Source: Marchantia polymorpha subsp. ruderalis (taxonomy: Eukaryota; Streptophyta; Marchantiopsida; Marchantiales; Marchantiaceae). Taken from it: DNA of 64,000 nucleotides. The notes beneath the pieces were generated by a model. That model worked only from the letters and a program-made list of their open reading frames with translations, ran no database searches and was not told the origin of the DNA. The stretch spans positions 4,094,501-4,158,500 of the forward strand of contig AP031353.1 of NCBI GenBank assembly GCA_037833965.1. Direction: 5' to 3'. Below, one piece after another: positions 58,001-64,000 of this stretch (position 1 is its first letter; each line of letters opens with the position of its first letter). Made by a program: the position numbers and the translations under genes.

Positions 58001-60719
58001 CCAAGAAGCTCTAATTCTGAAATCTCTGTAATTCGCGAGGATCATGCCTGATGGAAATTCAGATCTGCGATGGCTCGAATCCATCCATGGCTGCTCTGAC
58101 ACACAGAGACAGAAGTGGTGAACTCACTTCGCATTGAAGAGAAAGACTTGCGAGAGGATGCAACCGAAGAGCATGAAGGTGAGGCCGGTGCTGACAGCAT
58201 AGAAGGCGCTGAAGTAGGTGGGGCCTTGGGCTTCATAGCCAGCGCGGTCGAGCTGGAAGTCACCGCTGCCGGACGATTGGAGAACTCGGGTGACATTGTA
58301 GCTATGGCCGTCGGAGGTGAAGAGGCCGGACGAGAAGAGGGGGAAATGTTGGGCCTTGTAGTAGTTCTTCCAGTACGTCAAGGGCACGAAGATGTAGGCC
58401 TGCGTGCAGAAGCCGGCGATGACATTGAACACGGCCACGGTGGGAATGACGAGCGGGCTGCCGAGGAAGGCGATGATGGTGGCGTAATCGAGGCTGAAGG
58501 CTCCGAGCCCGAGGCCTCGATTGCCCGAGCCCAGCTGCTGCGCCAGCGTGCTGTGCTTGAAGACGTAGCACAGCGCCGACACGCCGCTCAGCGTCGGGAA
58601 CAGGTAGCCCGGCAGCACGTGGTACGCGAACGACGCCAGCAGGCACACGAGGAAGAATTGGATCCTCGTCATTCCCTTGCCCTTCTCATCCGATTCCAGT
58701 GCCCTGCACAAATTCCACCGCCTTCAGTTCCACCTCGCACCAAAAGCCTCCGATTCCCGATCTCTCATTGCTCCCGCCTGAGCTTCTATTCTGATCACGA
58801 TGCAACAATTCTGACAATTCTGAGTCACTCCTTCCTCACTGAATCTACGCACTGCAACGAGATTTTACTTCTCTGGCGACACTGAGATCTAGACCCGATA
58901 CGAAATCAAATTCTTCGTCTCGTTCAACTCGTGCGCAGGACGTGCTGTGAGAACTCAGGTGCCTAGAATCCTGTATATCCGTGGAGCGTTGGATATGGAG
59001 GAATTGGAGAAGATGAAGTGCAGTTTGGAGCTAGATTTGAATCAGACACTTGCAGGATTGGGAATGTAATAGCGCATACTTGATGAGGGACACATTCACG
59101 AGGCTAGCGGGCCACCACATGCTCGCGGGGTCTACGAGAAACTTTTGCAGCATTCCCGCCCAACAGAAGGCCATCAGCTGTGCAACACGAAGTTCAATCA
59201 TCAGCACCGACCGACCGACCGCACGAACGCGGAATTCATCATCATCTACCACCAGAGAGACTCAAGAAACGAATTTATTCATCACATTCATCTCGATTCG
59301 GGTTCCCAACTAAAACAGTTCAGTGTCTAGAATTCTTGTGCTGACTCCGATGCATGAATCTCGTCCCCCGGGCACGAATCAGACTCGATCAACCGACTGC
59401 ATGAGTTCCCTCAGATTTCGATACACAATCGAATCATCCGAGGACCAGATTGTGTTGGAGAATCTTCACCGGGCCATGGATTCTCAGAATGAAATGAACT
59501 GCACTGAAAGTCCAGTCCTGTCAGTACGTACGTAGCTCGACCGCTTGGTCTGTCAAGCTGCCATGAATCGAATTGCACTCGTGCCTGGATGATGCAAGGA
59601 GTCCAGAGCTCCGGACGGGGTGGAAGGAATCAGACCGATCGATGGATTGATTACCTCGCAAGAGAGGGTGAAGAGGAAAGCCGGGAAGAATTCCATCTTG
59701 CCCTTGAGGTAGAGCTTGACGAGGGTGACGACGAAGATGCCGCCGGGCCTGGAACCTCCAGGGCTGGCGAATTGGACGATGAGCGCGTGCTCCTTGGCGT
59801 TGAAGTGGCCCGGATTCAACGAGAAGCCGAGCTTGGTGCCTGGCACACGAATCCATTTGTCGGGAAATGTGGCGGCCATGAATTGGCCCAGAGGAAGCGT
59901 GACGATCAGAGCCGTGGTCACTCCGAGAACGATCGGCTCGCTCCGGTACGAGAAGTAGGTGTTGATGAAACTCAGCAGCACATTCGAAGCTAGCCCCAGA
60001 GTCCATGTCCGAAAGGTCCACACCGCCAGCGATGGATCGTCCGTCGTCGGCACTATCAGCGCCACCTCCTCAATCGGCGACTGCTTTGGCACCTCCGACA
60101 CCTTCCCCAATCCTCCTCCTCCTCCTCCATTCGGACCTCCATTTGCTGCATCTGCTGCTGCTGCTAGTGCCGGCAAATCCACCACCCCCGAGGATGATTT
60201 GGCCTCGAGATCATTGTCGCTGAGCAGCGCATGAATTCTCTTGGACCTCGATGCATTCAAGAAATACGATGGTATCGATCTGGGGCTGCGGCTGACTCCA
60301 TCGTCGTGCAGCTGGCTTCTGGCTTCGCTCAGGCTCCTGGTTCGGGAGAAAAAGGTGGCCAGCGATGTCGGTCGTCGCCCGCCGTTGTTGTTATGATCAT
60401 TCGATCCCCAGGCCGAGCCCAAGACGCCATCGCCGCCGCCTCCTTCCTTCACACTTTGCGACCTTCTATTCAGCCTTCTGAGCTTCTCCTCCTCGTCTGA
60501 GCCTGCAATTTGCCGAGGATTTTGGACCTGCGGCTGCAGGTCCACGCGACCATCTATCCCCATTCCGCAATCGACCCTTTGTGGCTCAGCAGCTGCTGCT
60601 GCTGCTGCTGCAACATCGGCTGGACACGGCAGATCCTTCTCGCCCCCATGCCCATTGCCATTTCGTTCTGCACCCTCAGAACGCGACCGTGGCAGATTCA
60701 CGGAACTGTCAAAGTCCAT
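55034..60719 (-). CDS. Oligopeptide transporter (OPT family) with long N-terminal extension, six exons
   Basis: Proton-coupled transporter of the OPT family (tetra/pentapeptides, glutathione or metal chelates), in the plasma or endomembrane. Exons: 60719-59655, 59177-59080, 58703-58128, 57960-57699, 56414-56232 and 55648-55034, all GT-AG and in phase, 932 residues. The transporter core begins near residue 206 (IEEVALIVPTTDDPS) and matches plant OPTs throughout: N292-P-G294 of the NPG motif, KFLVDPASMWWPASLVNVSL, GSGNRGLGLGAFSLDYATI, KLPPR at 718-722 (KIPPR in most), and the C-terminal WWQRYNYVLSAALDSG and GDHCPLASCP. The first ~205 residues are low-complexity, with A37-A44, Gly/Asn runs and RS/RR motifs; most OPTs have about 40-60 there. 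ATG 60719 is the first ATG of the frame's leading end, so a later start is possible but none is obvious. Confidence 0.94.
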
Positions 60720-61364
60720 TTTCGCAGCAGCTCGCGCAAGCTCCTTGCATGAACAGCTCAATCAGCTTTCCTCGTTACATTCGTGCTCGGGCTACAAGGA
60801 AGCAGTAGAAGCAAACAGGAAGGAAGCTGGACTGAGTGCCGGGCTTCATTTCACCAGCTTCGCAATTGTGGGACGCAGTTGGCAACACTTGGAGGTGGGA
60901 TCATGTTCGTCCCATGAGAGGTCAGCTCGGATTCAATCAACATCGGACTGTCTGCCTGTCTACTGAATGGCAAGGCAAGCTTCCCAGCTGAAAGCTTCTC
61001 GACTGAACGTGAACTCGTCGACATGAATTCACGGCTTCAAAGACATTGTCCGATGTCGGATGATTATTAGACAACAAAGACGAGAGACGAGCCAATTCCG
61101 GGCCAATTCAGGGCTGGCCTGCAGCACCTTGGGACGTAATGCGATCTACATCTATCATGCTACCACCACCAGCAGCAGCAGCAGCAGCAGCTTATTGCTA
61201 GCCGAAATTACGAGTAAAATGAAAGCTAAAGTTTACGTGTAAATCGAGAGTTTAATTCTGTCATCTGTGCACACACAGTCAAAGTGGGGTTTTGGGCAAT
61301 GCAGCCGAGCTGGCTATGTCGTCAGTGACATGACAGACAGGCACAGAAGATTCAAAGCTAGACC
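60720..61364. promoter_or_regulatory. Upstream region of the OPT gene
   Basis: Presumed promoter and leader of the OPT gene on the minus strand. Contains a (CAG)n run near 61168-61191. No exon was recognised. Confidence 0.4.
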
Positions 61365-62744
61365 TTATCGATCAACTGACCACCAGTCCAGTTGGAAGTA
61401 GCGCTGCAGATGCTGCTGGTCGCCAGAGCTGGAGCCGTCACGAGAGTAGGCATAAAACTCATCGCCTTCCCACACGCAGTACGTCACACGCTCTGTAGGA
61501 GCAGATCGATGATGTGAACTGCGAGTGCTGCTGCTGGAGCTGGAGCTGGAGCTGGAGGTCGTCGGGCCTATATGCACCTTTCTGTCGTCTTCAAAGTCAG
61601 CAGTGGAAGGAGTCCACGCAACATCAGCGATCGAGCGTAAAATTTCCAGAATCAAGTCGCTGAATATGACTGTCATGTTTGAAACGATCGAGGCCTGCGA
61701 GAGAGAGCGATGCTTAATTTGCCTGCGGAGCGAAGGAAGCATGCGCTGAGGGGCTGAGGGAGATGGCAGGCATGCACGAGGAGATGAGAAGCGGCCAGCA
61801 GCAGCCGCAGCTCATTTGACAAATTTCAGGAGGTTCCAACCTTTCTCGGTCCTCGTCAAAACAATCATTGAAGCGTATGCCACCACCGATGGCATCCACG
61901 CCATGCCCTTACACCGAATCAAATCAAACTCTGGCATTCGGAACCAGTGCTCGAATAATGCACCCCAAATTTCATGTCGATCATCTCGGACACAGATGGA
62001 CATCCAGTGCCGGATTTGGGAGCTCTCGGCCAACCAACCCCCTCCGACCGACCCACTGACATGATGCCTTCCTCCATTTAGGCTCACATTTACTTTTGGG
62101 CCGACTTGGGATTGTCCTGGTCTTGACGGGACTCGGCATTCAGTGCAGAGTGGATTCAGATTCATGCCACTCTGTATGGCGGTCGAGGCCCGAGAGTGGT
62201 GAGTCGGGGAGCAATAATCAGAAGTGCGAAGTGGTGTGTCAGGCACTCACGGGGACAACGAGGCAGCATGAGGCTCGACGAGCCAGAATCATGATGAAGA
62301 AATGACAGAATTAGCAAATCTAGCGAGCGTGAGTGAGATCTGACCGCTCTGACCAGAATCATGCCCCCCGGGGGAGCTACCACCCACACGCCCGCCCGCA
62401 CGCACACTCGCACCTACCTCGATTGATCCAGCATATATGCCAACCTTCACTCACTCGGCGGTCACCTAATGGTCATGTGTCTGACATAATTCTCAGTCTG
62501 ACCCGACGCTCACTCCATCGGCTTCTTCTGCTCCAGCTCCTTCTCGCACATCGGATTTCTCGTCGTACTCCGCTTCCTTCTTTCCAGTCCAGAACGTAGC
62601 TCTGATAACCCTTTCTTTCACTCGAGCATGCACAGCATTGCCCAGTTTGTCCAAGCACATCACCGCAACGACGGCCGTGTCGGTGATGATGAAAATGATC
62701 ATGATCACTCGCAAGTCACTCGTTCGTTTGGCTGCAGGGAGGGA
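61365..62744 (-). CDS. Possible unrecognised gene, fragmentary
   Basis: Two minus-strand open segments look coding. One (about 62744-62473, after a ctgcag acceptor) has a hydrophobic helix MIIFIITDTAVVAVMCLDK followed by a charged tail. The other starts after a ctctcgcag acceptor at 61694, runs through ASIVSNMTVIFSDLILEIL, a Ser run coded by (ctg/gag)-type repeats, and ends at 61365. Whether they join, and what lies upstream, I cannot settle. No family was recognised. Confidence 0.25.
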
Positions 62745-64000
62745 GTCGGTTCATCATGACAGTCCGAGTGTTCTTCCACCTGAACACTCGCTAGTATTAT
62801 CACGGCAGTCGATCGGTCGATGGGATTGCAGAGCTTATGCTCTGCAGCTTGGAGTCTCATTATCTCGACTCGTCGTTCACCCATTCTCGCCATAATTACC
62901 TTTCTGTCGATTCAATCGTTCTCATTGGAACGATCCCCGAGTTCAGGTTCCAATACTACGAGCATATAAATGGTGCTCATAAGTATTTTCAACAATACAC
63001 TACCACAACATCAAAGTCAAATCCAAACTTCCAAACAAAATGCAGAGTTCTTGAGTTGTTGAGTCCTGTCTGAGCATTCGAATATGTTAATCTGGATAGT
63101 ATTGTTTTGTGTCGTTAATATGATCTCATGACCCTTTGAATACAATTAATTAGTAGATTAGCCCATTAATTGGACTCGACTCTGAATTGCCTCAGAACTT
63201 GAACCAGAGGATTGTCGACCCGGACGGAGTTTATTGCTTGCATTTGCACGAAGAAATTTGCATCTGTCTAGTCAAGGCCAGAGAAGACTCGGGACGAAGA
63301 AGCTCGAGCTTCATTGCCGAGTGATGACTATTCAAGATAGCTCGAGCATTAGAGCGTCCACTTCTTCTCAGCGTCCATTTCAAAGGGCGTGATAAAAAAG
63401 ATAATCTCCTCGTAATGTCCGGAAAACTTTTCGTTTGGTGATAGAACTATAGAATTTTTTTATCAAATAACAATGATATGCAAATTGGAATTAGTTGTAT
63501 GGTTTGAAATAAATAATCATATATATGAATGGAATAATATATTTTGAAAATATTTACTATAATATATACACCATGACATCTAAATTATACGACTAATTCG
63601 ATAGATGTATATTTTATCATGCAGATATCGAGACCCTCTGAAAATCAACAGTAAGAAATTCAAATATTTAAATTTTTCTTCGTCAAGGAAACGCAGTCAG
63701 AATATGCATATATGAATTTTCACGATCGTCTTCCGCGAATTGACGGGCCTCCATAAAAGTGGGAAGAACCCTTCTCATTCATGCAAGTGAGTCTAAACAT
63801 TATCGATAATAATCGATATTTCAACTGAAACTGATCACATCCCCCAGCAGAATTTACTCCCATCTCTTCGCCAGATCGAATCTCACGTAATTGATCAATG
63901 TATTCTCCTGGGATCTCACGAGTAAGATCCAGAACAGCGGAAGATCGTTCGACTACCTCTTTAGCGTGCTCGACTACCATAATTCACCAAAAAAATATCT
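62745..64000. other. Right-edge stretch, AT-rich beyond 63.4 kb
   Basis: No supported gene. A minus-strand frame with an ATG at 63980 and charged helical composition (EHAKEVVERSSAVLDL) may be an exon, or chance. No recognised relative. Confidence 0.3.

Noticed and set aside
58115-58885. 256-codon plus-strand open frame
   Set aside because: Exact antisense of an OPT exon and its flanking intron; shadow.

Overview
The window looks like nuclear DNA of a land plant, most likely an early-diverging one such as a bryophyte. Genes are split by many short GT-AG introns, are spaced by long AT-rich stretches, and include plant-only families: a pseudokinase-fibrillin fusion of plastids (FBN11/PAP14) and a plastid-division protein (MCD1). 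I cannot name the species. No tRNA, rRNA or CRISPR was recognised.

Layout. 0.6-4.3 kb, minus: SCAI-like regulator, nine exons. 4.3-10 kb: no recognised gene, with a GC-rich island at 5.4-7.5 kb. 10.0-14.3 kb, minus: FBN11/PAP14, thirteen exons. 14.3-16.8 kb: purine tracts and a small palindromic repeat element. 16.8-20.05 kb: a 3.2-kb pogo/Tigger-like DNA transposon with matching terminal repeats, a TA target duplication and a broken transposase. 20-23.5 kb: AT-rich spacer. 23.5-25.7 kb, minus: SFT2-type vesicle transport membrane protein. 26.6-33.0 kb, plus: a many-exon gene I do not recognise, divergent from SFT2 and carrying a perfect 118-bp tandem duplication. 36.0-39.6 kb, plus: plastid NAD(P)-binding Rossmann protein (At1g32220-like) with a decayed copy of its last exon inside its last intron. 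39.6-43.3 kb: AT-rich spacer ending in four ~85-bp tandem repeats. 43.95-46.56 kb, plus: MCD1. 46.6-50.7 kb: AT-rich spacer with an old Copia fossil. 52.26-52.80 kb, plus: single-exon DUF2062 membrane protein. 55.0-60.7 kb, minus: oligopeptide transporter (OPT) with a ~205-residue N-terminal extension. 61.4-64 kb: weak gene candidates only.

There is no operon-like logic. Three of the recognised products are predicted to be plastid proteins (FBN11, the Rossmann protein, MCD1), but they are not adjacent in a way that implies co-regulation. For the assigned host genes the exon joins were checked by hand for phase, and the reading frames close across the joins, except for the first splice of MCD1 and the 3' part of the unrecognised gene, which stay open.
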